Origin: Lingula anatina
Lineage: Eukaryota; Brachiopoda; Lingulata; Lingulida; Lingulidae
Direction of reading: 5' to 3'
NCBI RefSeq assembly: GCF_001039355.2
Contig: NW_019775838.1
Location: forward strand, 2,125-66,124
DNA length: 64,000 nucleotides
Both the position numbers and the translations under genes were made by a program. The notes beneath the pieces are model-generated. The model was not told the DNA's origin, did not search any database, and saw only the letters and a program-made list of their open reading frames with translations. Shown here piece by piece: positions 38,841 through 50,620 of the stretch (its first letter is position 1; every line of letters starts with the position of its first letter).

Positions 38841-39134
38841 AAGAGCATAACTTATAAAATAATGGCCCGATTATGCTGATTTTCGAACTTGACCTGCGTT
38901 TTAGTAAGATTGATTACTCCTGTGAGTTTCATGACAACAGGCCTATCGGTTTTCCTTGAAATGTGTTAACAGTGTTGCATATATGCTGAAAAGTGAAAAA
39001 ACAGCATAAATTCTACAATAATGGCCCGATCATGCTGATTTTCGAACTTGACCTGCATTTTATGAATATTCATCAGCTCTGTAAATATAAAGCCAAAAAG
39101 TAAAACTGTCTTCCACTTATGGTGTTAACGCTGA

Positions 39135-39200
39135 AAGTGCACGGCGACGGCGACGGCGACATCGACGGCGACATGAACGGCGACATGAACGGCGACGACA
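39135..39200. repeat. GACGGC-type hexanucleotide repeat
   Basis: CGGCGACGGCGACGGCGAC is followed by ACATGAACGGCG variants. It is a GC-rich island of about 60 bp in AT-rich DNA, and no gene spans it. Confidence 0.75.
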
Positions 39201-39259
39201 GACGCAGGTGATGGCAATATGTACAGACACATCTGTGTCTGTACATAAAAATCACTCAG

Positions 39260-41640
39260 CGACAGTTTGTGTTGTCATTTTTCACACATTGGGCTCTTAA
39301 ATTTAAGCCCTGTCGACTAAATGAAAACATAAAACAGCCATAAATGAAAATTTCTCGACACTAACTTAATCAGCACCTGATTTGTCGTGGAACAGACCGC
39401 TAGGTAAGTTGTTTTTATAGCATTCATAAAACTGTCTACTTCAGCAGAGGCAGAATACGAGTACGTGTATACAACTAAACCGGAAGTTGATAACCGGAAG
39501 TTTATTTGTCCAAGACAAACTGCTCAAGCTTAGAAAAAAATCTCATGTTAAATTATCATCAATTTTGTTGAATGAATCAACTAAGGCAAAACATGATGTC
39601 GTTCTTATAATTATGAATCAAGAAACACAATTAGTTAGAATGAACATGCAACTCTGTCATATCTTGAATAAATCGAAAGTGAAAGAAACTCTGCTATGGA
39701 GGCGTACTCAGAACTGCATTTTGACATCACGTAATGTAGGGAATTATGAATATGCAATATTGATATCATATCCCTTTATTTATGCCCATTAATGGCAGCT
39801 CTAAAAGAGGGAATTTTTCGAAGAAGGAGAATAATAGCAGAGTGCAATATCACACTAGTGAAAAAAATAACTCATTGTAACGAACCATTTCATATACATA
39901 TGGGATGAATGTCTTAAACTTATATAATTTTGAACGCTTAATTCAAGCGTGGGCTCGAAATAGGACATTACCTTTTAGACTAACTTAGTGGATAATGCAA
40001 TCCAAAGATTCCACGGTTCGTGTCAGATTTACGTAAGGTCGCGCAAAGAAAACCCAAGTCCACATATTGACCAGTTAAATTATTTATTCATTGACGCTCG
40101 GTAGCTACATATAATAAATGAAGTCTCCAACTCTTAACTCGTCAGCTCCGTACTCTGTCGTTTCCAATCTCCTCCTTCGCTGCTTCCTTCAACGTCTCTC
40201 CCTTCTATCTCTAGGTATCGCTTATATACTTATTTCTTATCTACATGTATGGTCCATGACACAAACTTTAACTACCTATAATTGTATAATTAATATCTTT
40301 ACCTCGGCATTATACACAGAGACTGCCGCATTACTCAAGAGCCATTAGACTACAAGACATTACGTCATACGACTTCAAAAGATATGTATGTCGACATCAT
40401 TTCAAACAATTTCAAACAACGTTTTGTAACAAATATTTTTTATTGTCCTTGCTCAATCTTCATAAAATGAGTATATATTTAGCTTACATCATTAAAATCA
40501 TAATTTTTGATATTTGTTTGTTCTTATTTGTTCCATGAATTGCTGTTAATTTTCACCTTATTTAACAAAACAGGTCATGTAACACAATCTTCTCTAAATA
40601 ATGGTAATGTTGTGATCGGAGTTTTTTCCTTCCTCCACCTGGTCTGCTCTTCATGTGCCAAGATAGGCCACCACAGGTGAGTGAGTTAGGCCAGGTGGGG
40701 ACAGCACGCCCCCTGCAGGTCATCGTCAGTATTGTGACATCATACCTGTCACACATCCATTGTCTCAGATCTCCCACTCCGAATCGGACGTGCTACAATC
40801 AACGATCTCTACAATATTCTCACAGAGCCTAACAATAGCCAGTGATCACTCTCCAATTCAGTAAGTAGACACAGTGAATACTTCAGTAAGATGTCATATA
40901 TTAAGTGTGATCTATAATACACACTACTGAAATATTACTTGAAAAATTTCATTTACACATTATGTGTAGATGTGTCCCAAACAATGGGCAACTTCCAGCT
41001 TGACCCCTGTTCCTTCTATCAAACCTACAAACAGAACTACTTCTTAAAACTAACAGATCTCAACAGTTTTATTTTGAGAAGTGTTAAAATTATGTGTAAC
41101 ACACCTGTACGTTATACGCAAGTTATTCAGTGTTGTGAAGGTACAGAACTAATGAAAGGATTTTAGAAAAATTAATGGAATAACCATCAGACAGCTTGCT
41201 CAATTTTGAGTTAAAATATACATAAGACAAAAACAATTGTATACATTAAGTGTCTTATAAAGCCCAAAGGCTTTTCTTCTTGTAACACATTACAATACAT
41301 TGAATAAATGAATGAATGAACCAGATGAAGGATACTAAAGGGCAAATATAATTTATTGATCACAATAAAAGGATTTATGTGATATGAGATTATCAATGTT
41401 ATGTAAGCTTCCAAGGAACTTGACTTTTATAAATTAAACTCCAGATGTTTCTTCCCTAATTTCAGTCAGGTTGTCTCCTCTTTGTTTTTTTTACACCTAG
41501 ACTTAATTACTTCCAAGCAGCACTGGTGAGACACATATGATGGAAGGCACAGTGATTCAGCCCTGAGGCAACATCAAACCAAGTTACCCACACAAGAAAC
41601 CGAATCAATCAAAGCAGTGGATCAGAAAAACTGAAGTTAA
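39260..41640. other. Intergenic DNA without supportable genes
   Basis: Open frames at 39487-39792, 40118-40348 and 40939-41166 have no recognisable domain or splice context. I treat them as chance or as remnants of unidentified repeats. Confidence 0.35.
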
Positions 41641-42200
41641 TGAGAGCAGTGATGAATCTGATGACTCAGATTATATTTTAAAACATGTACACGGTGTGAA
41701 TGATGGACAGACAAATGAATCAATTGAAATCAATATAGCAGGCATCAGGTGCAAATGCGAAGCAGAGAGCGGAGCAGCTATGAATGTCATAGACAGGTAC
41801 CAGTTCACAGCCTTCAGAAACAAGGACAAAGGGAACACTAGAACTTAAACCCACATCTGAGTGACTCAAAACTATACAATCAGACCTCGAAGCCTTAGCA
41901 GAGTTCCACATAGTAATCGGAAAAAAAGACAAGAGGTACCAAATCAAAATTTGTTGTAATTAAATAAAAGGAGCATGGGCTACCCCCCCCCTTACTTGGA
42001 ATGACAAGTCTCAGAGAAATGAGCATGATTAAAATAAGGGAGGATGGAGAAAAATAATATCCGAATAAAGAAAGATAACACCATAACAAGAAAGAATACA
42101 ACATCAAGCCAATTGGTTTTTTGTGTTGACATGGCAACTGGTCAGAGGCTCACCAAGAACGAACAAGTACGTTTTATTTAGATTCAGTTAGAGACCACCT
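41640..42200 (+). pseudogene. Retropepsin fragment of an LTR retrotransposon
   Basis: Frame 41640-41850 reads through an acidic linker (SSDESDDSDYIL) and then EINIAGIRCKCEAESGAAMN. This matches the start of the aspartic protease in Gypsy-type polyproteins, which usually have DSGA where this copy has ESGA. Beyond about 41850 there are stops and frame changes, and reverse transcriptase cannot be found. It is a short, broken remnant next to the YqaJ/SWIM element. Confidence 0.6.
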
Positions 42201-42429
42201 GTTATTAAGAGAACAGCAATTCAGTGGAAAGAAGAGAGGAAGAAACCAGCTGTTGCCTGGGGAAATGAAGCTTGCTTGAGGTGAATTTCTCAGAGGTATA
42301 GCAGCCATAAACGCCTTAACTCTACTGCTGCTGAATTCTTTTAAGAAGAGAAGAAATAAAACATGTTTTTAACAACCATCTGTTTTTATATCTGTTTAAA
42401 TTTGTTGCTGTTGTTGTTGTTGTGCTTAA

Positions 42430-44955
42430 GGCCAAGTCTATGGATTATAGAGAGAGCCTGCCAGAAAATGCCAGAAAGAGGTATGATGAGAAGATCGCTG
42501 AAGTGGACAAAAGACCCTTATACCATACCAAAGAAAGACTTTGACACGGACAAGAAGACATGGCCGGATATGAACATAACAGACATTTATCATTTTTTGA
42601 TCTATCAGCACTCTGCCTATACCCGTGAGCAATTTAGAAGCCATAAATCTTTGGAAGCCTACAAGCTTCAAGATGGTTGGGTAAAAGATGTCTTCCACAA
42701 AGATGCGAACGGGCTTCATATAATGAAAGCAAGGGTAAGTGCATTTTGAATAATAAAAAAAAAAAAATCTTAAAAGAATGATCGAAGGAATTTTACCAGA
42801 TACATGTATATTATCATGACTGCTATGTCAAAGGGACATACAATTCTACATAGAAGACCATTTTTTTACATTTTCAAAATGGTGAACTGTTCAGTAAGCA
42901 TACCTGTAGCAGTAATTTTTTGGCCTAGAAAAGGTCCATGCTGGATCAAGTTTGACTTAGGTACATGGATGTTTTATGATTAAAGGTCTACAATTTGAGA
43001 AAAATAACCTCTTTGAAATTTTTATCTACATGCTTGTTATGGCAGTACTAATACAGTTGCTGCAGGGGCTGTACATTAAAAGTTTTCCATAATTTGTAAT
43101 ATGTTTGCTGTTTAGATCTAAATATTTGGTCATATGTTAAATATACTAATAAATTATGAATAAATTTTGTGGATTAAAAATATCAAAATGCTTGTTACAT
43201 GTGGGCTTTCCATATTTATGGCTTTTCTTTTATCTGTACTTTACATTATGATACAGACAGTATTAAGGAAGGCATTACCACATTTGGACCATAGTCTATT
43301 TGTCTCATTGCAATTAATCTTAAGGGTAGCTCTCTAGTTAAAACTATTTATTCGGTGTATTAAAATGTGCATTCATTGTATAAATTAAATTCTAGTAAAA
43401 CACAACTAACTTTCATGTGTAAGTGCAAAGTTTGCAATTAAAATGGAAACCTCATTTCACAGCAACTATTTCTATACCTCATCTTTGCCTCATTCTTCAT
43501 ATAATTATATTTATAATACATTAATATGTATTTCTCGTGCATTGTTGCAGGTTTACCATTCCACGAGTATTTGAGAAAAGCTTTTGGAGCCTTGGGTGAT
43601 TGTTACTGAAGATGGGGAGATTGACTGTGCCCACTGTACATGCATAGCAGGCCTTGGGGGAAACCTGTAGTCATATTGCTGCCCTCCTCCTCACCATAGA
43701 GACATGGACAAGGAAGGAGACAACAGTTACTGATGTCCCTGCGTACTGGGCAAACCCTTCAGCAAGTCATTAACTGGAACGACCCTATAAAAGGATGCAA
43801 GAAATAGACCTGCAGTCAGCTAACAAGAAATGGTTGCACCCAGACACCCAATCTACTCCAGCCATAGACATCACAATGACCATCCCATCCCCAACCAGAA
43901 ATGAAAGAGATTCCTTCTTCAGAACCCTTCATGCAACTAGCAAATCTGCCATTTTGTCATTAACTCCCGGCTTTTCTAGCCAGTTTAGGCCCAAAGCACT
44001 GTTGGGTCAGTGGCCTGTTGACATTTCACTATAAAGAAGAACTGGCATCTTGATAGCTCTGATTACAGTGAAAATCTGAGACACACTAGTGACACTGACA
44101 TCTCCTTCAGCAAAGAAGAAGCCACATAATATGGTGGCCCCTATTGGATATTTCGACTTTTCGACTTTATTTCGACTTTTCAACTTTTTTCTGTGGACGG
44201 CTTTTTGCTGCGGAACTTTTACACATTTGGCACGCAGAAAGCAAGCGACTTAAACATTGGAAAATCTTATTAGATATTATTTTAAAGCTGGATACACAGC
44301 AACTGAGATTGCTAAAACTATGTCACTTGCCCATGGCACCTATGTAAGGTGAGTGTAACTTTCCATATGATATGGTACGGAAAGGTTAGTATCCTCACTC
44401 ATCAAACTAATTATTTTGTAACTAATTACTTAAGGGGTCACGTCGATGAGCGGGAGTGTCGTTGCGGGGAGTATCGGGATGTAGTCTTATGTAATACCAG
44501 TTTTCAGTGCTTACTCAAGCCTTGAGGGCTTTGCATATTTATTTATTTTTTATTTTGCAAAAAGGGGACAATCAAACTCACCATTTGGGCAACAACTCAG
44601 ACTTGGTAGACTAACAGAATCCAAAATTTACAAAATCACTCACACTGACATAAACTCGCCTGCAATTGGTGTTGTGAAGGGCATATGCTATCCAGCATCA
44701 TTCACAAATGCTGCTGTTGACTGGGGTAGAAGAAAAGAGGAGATAGCACGTCAGCATTACATAAAGTGCAACAGTGGCCACCGCCAGAAATTCTCTGTAA
44801 GGGACAGTGGGCTAGTAATAAACCCAAATTATGTTTTGTTTGGGGCAAGTCCTGATGGGACTGTCAACTGTGACTGTTGTCGAACTGGACTCGTAGAAAT
44901 AAAAGGCCCATACTCCTTGAAAGATTCAGCTGACATTAATGTACCTTGGGCTTGA
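42430..44955 (+). pseudogene. Decayed SWIM zinc-finger / YqaJ-nuclease protein gene
   Basis: Three separated pieces fit one known invertebrate protein type. Piece 1 (about 42430-42733) holds KDPYTIPKKDF and YTREQFRSHKSLEAYK and ends at a GTAAGT donor. Piece 2 (about 43551-43730) begins after GTTGCAG and encodes a SWIM-like CAHCTCIAGLG; a one-base insertion separates it from the CSHIAALL half. Piece 3 (about 44560-44955) is a lambda-exonuclease/YqaJ domain with GLVINPNYVLFGASPDG and LVEIKGPYS, the acidic and ExK catalytic elements. Stops and frame changes between the pieces show it is no longer functional. Such proteins are numerous in mollusc and cnidarian genomes and are thought to be mobile-element derived. 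The frame ends 22 bp before a candidate LTR. Confidence 0.7.
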
Positions 44956-44976
44956 TGGTGGAAAATAGAAGGAGGT

Positions 44977-45215
44977 GTTGGGAGCGCACGGGGATCAAGA
45001 GACGATCCTGATGACGTAATTATGTAAATAGAATCCATTAACTTTTGGGGCGCTGATAGGAAATGGACCTGCAGCAGAAAATCTGCATAAGATCGTCGCG
45101 ATAAAAGAAAGTTGTATATAAGATTGTATTTGTTATGAATCTTGGTCAGTTGTTGAATAAAGCATTGTTACGTTGATTTATCCTTGTGGTTGACTTGGTT
45201 TCTGTGGTACACACT
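44977..45215 (+). repeat. Candidate 5' LTR of a gag-bearing retroelement
   Basis: The segment starts TGTTGGGAGCGCACGGGG. It contains a TATA-like TATATAAGATTG near 45115 and an AATAAAG polyadenylation-like signal near 45161, and it ends around TGTGGTACACA. A gag-type reading frame follows. I did not find a matching 3' LTR or a target-site duplication, so the borders are tentative. Confidence 0.4.
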
Positions 45216-45218
45216 TAC

Positions 45219-45268
45219 GTGAAGTTTTAGACCAACGAATCTGGGATCGATCGTGAGAGTGAAAGGTT
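45219..45268 (+). repeat. Retroelement leader, first half of copy 1
   Basis: CTTACGTGAAGTTTTAGACC and the following roughly 40 bp recur at 47391-47443. In this copy the leader is split at GAAAGGTT by the element at 45269-46040, and it resumes at 46041. Confidence 0.75.
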
Positions 45269-46040
45269 CCCAGCAGGCATAGTTGCGTTGGATCAACATT
45301 GAAAACAGGTTGATACGTTGAATTGCCATTGATCAACCTAATTTCAATGTAAAATCATTGTTGATCCAGCCACGTCGAAACACCGTCATAATGTGACGTT
45401 GACTCAATGTTGTATTTTGGTCAATGACACAACCTTGCAGTTATGGATTGTAATTTAAAATATTAATTATCGAAAACGTGATACTTTGTTTATCAATACT
45501 GTAACTAAATTTATCAAAATAATTACAAAATGGTTTAAAGTAAAAGTGACAGTTGTTTTGTGTCTTTAGTTAACTAGTGAATTTTCTTAACTTGTTATTC
45601 AGAAATACATTCCAATAAACTGAATTCCTTGCAAGGTCAGCTAACACTAGGATGAATAAGTTGCTGTAAGTGTGACGGAGTTAACAGTTCTTGGTAACCT
45701 GTTATAGATAGACAGGTTGAGGTGACTGTGACTTTGTTATACATACATGTAGTTATATATATATATATATATAAGAAAAGAACTATATATATTAATCTAA
45801 ATCTTGGAAATTTTAACTTAAAGGCCATACATTACTACCCTACATATATTTAGCCATCAAACATGTCCTACTGCTAAACACATCCAGGCTAATTTCCCGC
45901 TGGGTGGGGTTGACATAACATTGTTTTCTGATGTTGATACAACGTTGTTATCTGAGGTTGACACAACTTTCAAATCAATGTCTTCTCAACATTATGGTTC
46001 AATGTTGTTTCAACGTTAAAACAACAATTTGCCTGCTGGG
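45269..46040. mobile_element. 772-bp MITE with CCCAGCAGGCA terminal inverted repeats
   Basis: The element starts CCCAGCAGGCA and ends with the exact complement, TGCCTGCTGGG. It sits in the retroelement leader. The unoccupied sequence GAAAGGTTACTTGTG is present at 47436-47450, so the insertion can be defined to the base, with TT on both sides as the apparent target duplication. The interior is rich in GTTGA and CAACGTTG words and includes a (TA)n run at 45752-45773. No ORF of note is present. Elements with these ends are, from memory, common in marine animal genomes. Confidence 0.85.
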
Positions 46041-46144
46041 TTACTTGTGTAAGTGAGCGTAAGTGAACGATAGTGAGTGAAAGCTTCCTACGATTTAGTA
46101 TGTTCAGTACATATTTTTGCGGGCTCGTCCAGTCCTTCAAAAGT

Positions 46145-47280
46145 GTGCACAGAAAACTCAAAACTGCAATGGCTCAAGGACAACTGGCTGGTGTTGTGGA
46201 GTTGGCCAAACTCGCAGAAGCTCTTCGAGTTATGACGCACGATAAACAAGGGCAGCATAGACGGGAGGTGATGAACTCCAGGGTGCAGGATGCGACAAGT
46301 GGTGTTACTACATGCAACGGGAATATCCCGTCAGAGGTTAGAGCCTATATAGACGAATTAGATGTGGTTAATGTAGGAATACATGACGTACCGGGGGGGT
46401 ATCATCAAATTAGTCACCAGAACATCAAAAGGAGCTCTGAGATGGGAAATAGATTTTTAAATACGCAGGCAGATAGGAATGGGATGACGTGGGCGGCTAT
46501 TAAATCTTACAGACAGAGATCATTTTTTGTCGGCTAATGAGGAAGAAAGGCTTAAATCAGAATTAGAAGTTTTAAGGCAGTCGGTGTTCGAAACTCTTAC
46601 AACGTTTAATAGGCGATTCAGGGAGAGCGCTAATAGAGCGTTCAACGTACCTAGACAGGGAGAAACTGAGCGTTTCGTCATCAGGGCATACGTTCGTGCT
46701 TTGTCAAATAGAAATATGGCAGAGGAACTTATGGTAAGAGGTTGGCCTGCCACGCTGGAGGAGGCCATTACGTGGACAGAGCAAGAAAATTCGGGGAGGG
46801 AAATTTTTAGACAAATCATAGGAGTAGGAGAAAATTTGAGGGAACAACAGACAAATGTTGTAACACAAAACGCAAGAATAGAGGAAGACATGGAAATAGG
46901 CGCTACTGGGCCAGACAGACACAACAGAAGCATGACACAAACAAAACAAACGCAGCTTGACGCAATACTGGCAAAATTTACAAATACTGCACAACAATTA
47001 GAAAGTGCTCTCACGCAACAACACAAAACAAACAAACGAACGATTACAAACACGGATGGCCAAAGTAGAAACTAGGGTCTTCCAACTCCCCCAACCCACA
47101 AAGACAGCATCAGGGTAATTTTTAACGGCGGGCGGCTAACTTCTCTCAAAAGCCACACACACGACGAAACACATATTGGACAGAGGATGGCCGGCCTGTC
47201 TGTTTCAATTGCAATAAGGCAGGGCACGTTAGGTCAGAATGTAGACAACTGTTAGCACAACAGCGGGGTCATTTAAACTA
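46145..47280 (+). pseudogene. Gag-like protein with zinc knuckle, frameshifted
   Basis: The first part (ATG at 46169) runs to about 46535. A +1 shift leads into the frame at 46527-47075, which carries a helical capsid-like region (FNRRFRESANRAFNVPRQG) and a Gln/Thr-rich tail. After another shift, 47160-47280 encodes a CX2CX4HX4C knuckle (CFNCNKAGHVRSEC). A short retropepsin start (KALVDSGACC) follows near 47350-47390. No reverse transcriptase follows. Frameshifts and truncation make this a dead copy. A second fragment of the same gag is at 53313-53600. Confidence 0.7.
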
Positions 47281-47390
47281 GATTCTGCAGGCAGTACAGC
47301 GTCCAGATATCATAGTGTTAGGTGTTCTTCTGTCAGTACAGGGAATAAAATGTAAAGCATTAGTAGACTCTGGAGCCTGTTGTAGCTGCC

Positions 47391-47512
47391 TGACGTGAAG
47401 TTTTAGACCAACAAATCTGGGATCGATCGTGAGAGTGAAAGGTTACTTGTGTAAGTGAGCGTAAGTGAACGATAGTGAGTGAAAGCTTCCTGCGATTTAT
47501 TACGTTCAGTAC
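47391..47512 (+). repeat. Retroelement leader, uninterrupted copy 2
   Basis: This segment of about 122 bp, from ACGTGAAGTTTTAGACC to GTTCAGTAC, matches 45222-45268 plus 46041-46111 with only a few substitutions. It directly abuts the truncated protease, so it is out of place for a normal element and marks a rearrangement or nested insertion. Confidence 0.8.
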
Positions 47513-47975
47513 AAAGAAAAGCAGCTATTACAGGTCCAAACACAACCATTTCTTATGGATACTAAATACTGTGACTTTTTTGTGTGGACACTTCACACAG
47601 TTTGCATGGTGTTACAGGGTCCAACATACCAGTAACAGTGACATGGATAGAGAATTCATGTAGAGACATAGCTCAAGTGAAGTATATAAGCACACGTCCA
47701 TGCCACATTGGACATGAATTCTACCTCGTCTTCATTCACAACAGGGCTTACGTGAGATAGAACCGAGACCGCGCATGCTCAGTGAACTAGACTTCGTGCT
47801 CTCAGGTTGCATTGCTTATTCTTTGCTCCGCGACTTTCCGCTAACTTCTCAGAACTGGTGTGTTTTTTCTTTATTATCGTTTGACTTTTGGAAGATTGGA
47901 CACTTTATTACGTCGATTTGGTTGCTTTTACGCACTCTGGAACGGTGTTTTGGCTGGACTGCGTACATCTGATCG

Positions 47976-48971
47976 TTGACTACGGGCTCTCTGGTCATTG
48001 TCAATATGGCGGCCAAGGAGGCCAAGTCGTTGTTTGAGCAACTGACAGCGGACATTAGCGGTCAGCCTAGTCAGGCGGTCCCCACAGGGGATGTGGCTAC
48101 AGCAAGCTGTAGCAAAACCGCACGCCCTGATGATAGATCCACCGGATCGAAATCGTCGGGGAAAGCTACGAGAGCCAGCAGTAAGTCGGCTACCGACAAG
48201 GAGGCGCCTACTCCTATCACTTCATTGGTAACAGCTCGGGACGTGGGATCTCTCATGGACGATTTGAAAACTGATCTAGCATCCAGTCTGACGGAGATGC
48301 AGACTGTGTTTTTCGATGCCCTCAAAGAGAGAGATGATTGTTTTGAGCGTCTACTTGCTCACCTTGAAGTGACCACAGGTCATTCTACTTCTACACTGGG
48401 CCCTGGAAATGATCCACAGGATATTTCCGCGGGGGAAGAAGAGACCACAGGGCAAAACAAAGCGGCCGATCATTTTTATGATGTAATTAGCGCTCAGCTG
48501 ACTGGAGTCGACAGAGTGGGGCCAGCTATATCTGAACTGCTTGTGCAACTAATTACTGACATCTGTCAGGAACAAATGCCTGAAGATAAGCTCACAGCTT
48601 TGCGCCACAAACACGAGAGGCCGGCCAACATCAAAGGATTAACCGCCCTTCGGGTTAACCCAGAGATTTGGACCGGAAGGAATGCATCTCAGAGGTCTAC
48701 TGACCTCAGGTTGGCAAATGTCCAGATTGTGTTTTGAGGGGAATGACCCACCCTCATCCAGTTGTTGAATATACTGGACACTCAACGAGAGACTGTGGAC
48801 CCCAAAGATTTAGTTCAACTAGTCGGCGACAGCCTTCGTTTACTGTCCCAGGGCAACAATAGCCTTAAGGTAGTCTCAACAGACAGAGGTAACAGCAGAA
48901 AAGTATCATTTCAGCCAACAGATCTGTCTAGGGATAACAGCAAGGAGAAAACCCGTGAAAGGAGTGGATAA
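47976..48971 (+). pseudogene. DIRS-type gag-like protein, frameshifted
   Basis: A 253-residue frame (47976-48737; the likely ATG is at 48006, MAAKEAKSLFEQL) has a Ser/Thr/Lys-rich start, then a helical segment ending ALRVNPEIW. After indels near 48740 the same protein continues in the frame at 48762-48971 (LNILDTQRE, DSLRLLSQ, STDRGNSRKVSF). The VN.EIW block followed by a helical segment is typical of gag-like ORFs of DIRS/tyrosine-recombinase retrotransposons in marine invertebrates. No reverse transcriptase or recombinase is seen nearby. Start context and assignment are by recall only. Confidence 0.55.
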
Positions 48972-48999
48972 AGAAGAAGTGAATGGAGGAAAGATAGAG

Positions 49000-49575
49000 G
49001 AGAGGAAAAGGAAAGAAGTGTTCATGTTGTGGTAAGTGGACTTTTCATACTGAATTGAATTGTTTTGCCCGAAATATGAAATGCCACAACTGTGAGCGCA
49101 TTGGTCATTTGGCCGTGGTTTGCAGAACTATAAAGCAATAGAGGTGTCTGCGTAATAAGGAAAAATTGAAAGATTTACAGGTGAGTTGTTTTCTGGGACA
49201 TATCATGGGAGAGGACCCTATAGAACATAATTTGATAAAAATCCATCTTAATACCCTGACAGTTAAGGCCATGATTAACACAGGTGTATCAAAAACTTGC
49301 ATTTCCAATAACATTATGAGAGAACTAAAACATGAAAAATAATCCACAGTTAAGATTTTCAAATTGGACCTGTCAACAATCTCAGGAAGTTATTGGTTGT
49401 GCTTTAATTGACTTCATTATAGGTAAAAACTCCTTCACTCATAAAGTTTTTATCTTGCAAAGCCTTCCCAGAAATGTTATTTTGGGCATTGATACCCTAA
49501 AGGCAAATGGAGCTACCTTTAACATGAAAAACAGCGTCCTATCATTTAATGATAAAAAGTTGTCACACAAATAAA
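49000..49575 (+). pseudogene. Zinc-knuckle and retropepsin remnant of a second LTR element
   Basis: At 49018-49137 one frame reads CSCCGKWTFHTELNC and then CHNCERIGHLAVVC, a paired zinc-knuckle arrangement usual in Gypsy/BEL polyproteins. At 49230-49330 a decayed LTVKAMINTGVSKTCIS corresponds to the protease active-site strand (usually DSGAS). At 49332-49574 LPRNVILGIDTLKANGATF is the C-terminal protease hallmark. Frame changes separate the parts. Confidence 0.6.
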
Positions 49576-49989
49576 CCAAATTATGTAGGCCTAGTGCGTA
49601 CCAATCAGAAAATAACTGTAGGTCCCTGAACTGAAAGTTTAATTCCTGTAAAAATATCTGGAGCAAATAAGGCTAACTCTAAAAGTCTATTGTTAGATCC
49701 TGTCGATAACAACTATTCGGTGGCTAGGTGTGTTATAGATAAAAATCGGAGCATGTGTAGGATTTACAATCCCACTGACAACTTTTTAATTCAACACTAA
49801 AAATTTCAATCCCGGATATAAAGATTTTTAAAAATAAATTTTCAAAATTTTTAGCAAAAGAACACAAACTAAATCTGAACCTGGAAAAAGCTGCTTCAGC
49901 AGCATGAAACCAGCAAACCATCTTTAACAATCTGGCTGAACCCCTATTCACTGGAGAGTTACACTGGAGAGTTACAACTACCTGTACAG

Positions 49990-50620
49990 GCTCCAAGTTT
50001 TGACAATATACTCACATATACAGCAATCGGGGTTGCCGTAGCTTCATTGTTAATATTAGCGTACAGTTTAAAGATCTTATCAGCCTCAATTTTTTCAGTT
50101 AATAAGGCACATGCCACACCCAGCTTCATCTATGAATATCCCACCACACCCTCTACAACTTCTATACCCTTTTCCATCAGTGACCTCATCAGTGTGGAAT
50201 ATATTCCTACTGCCTCAGTAATCATCGCAATCTTGGGTGTTAGTTTCCCTTTTTATAGCAATTTATCTCTGCTCAAATCGAGAGGAAAACGTAGTGTCAT
50301 TGGAAATAACGACTGGGAGACAATGTGTAACCATTCCTATTTTGGCCTTACACACCTGTCCCCATGATTTAAAGGTATCTGGTCAACCGTCATATATTAT
50401 TGACCACATTCAATTATCTGCATTGCCTACAGTAACAATAGCTTGGGGCAATATTACACTGATGAATGCCATTTCAAAGTTTGAATATAAACTACCAACT
50501 GAAGTCAAAGTTGGTCTCCTGAGCTACTTGAAATTAAAGAGGATGGCAAAAATCCCCTTTGATGTACATCTTGTTGCATTACACCACAAGAGAACCTATT
50601 ACATACCCATAATGAACTAA
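49990..50620 (+). pseudogene. Membrane-protein-like ORF remnant, possibly retroelement third ORF
   Basis: Two overlapping frames (49990-50367 and 50237-50620) appear to be one protein broken by a frameshift near 50240-50290. It has two hydrophobic segments (VAVASLLILAYSLKI and SVIIAILGVSF) and a cytosolic-looking tail. By position after a gag/protease remnant it could be an envelope-like ORF, but I see no fusion peptide or cleavage site and do not assign it. Confidence 0.3.

Noticed and set aside
37290-39060. CRISPR-like array
   Set aside because: The repeats are hundreds of bases long, diverged and without unique spacers, and the genome is eukaryotic.
39487-39792. 101-residue plus-strand frame
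   Set aside because: It has no recognisable domain and no splice or promoter context, and its composition fits chance in AT-rich DNA.
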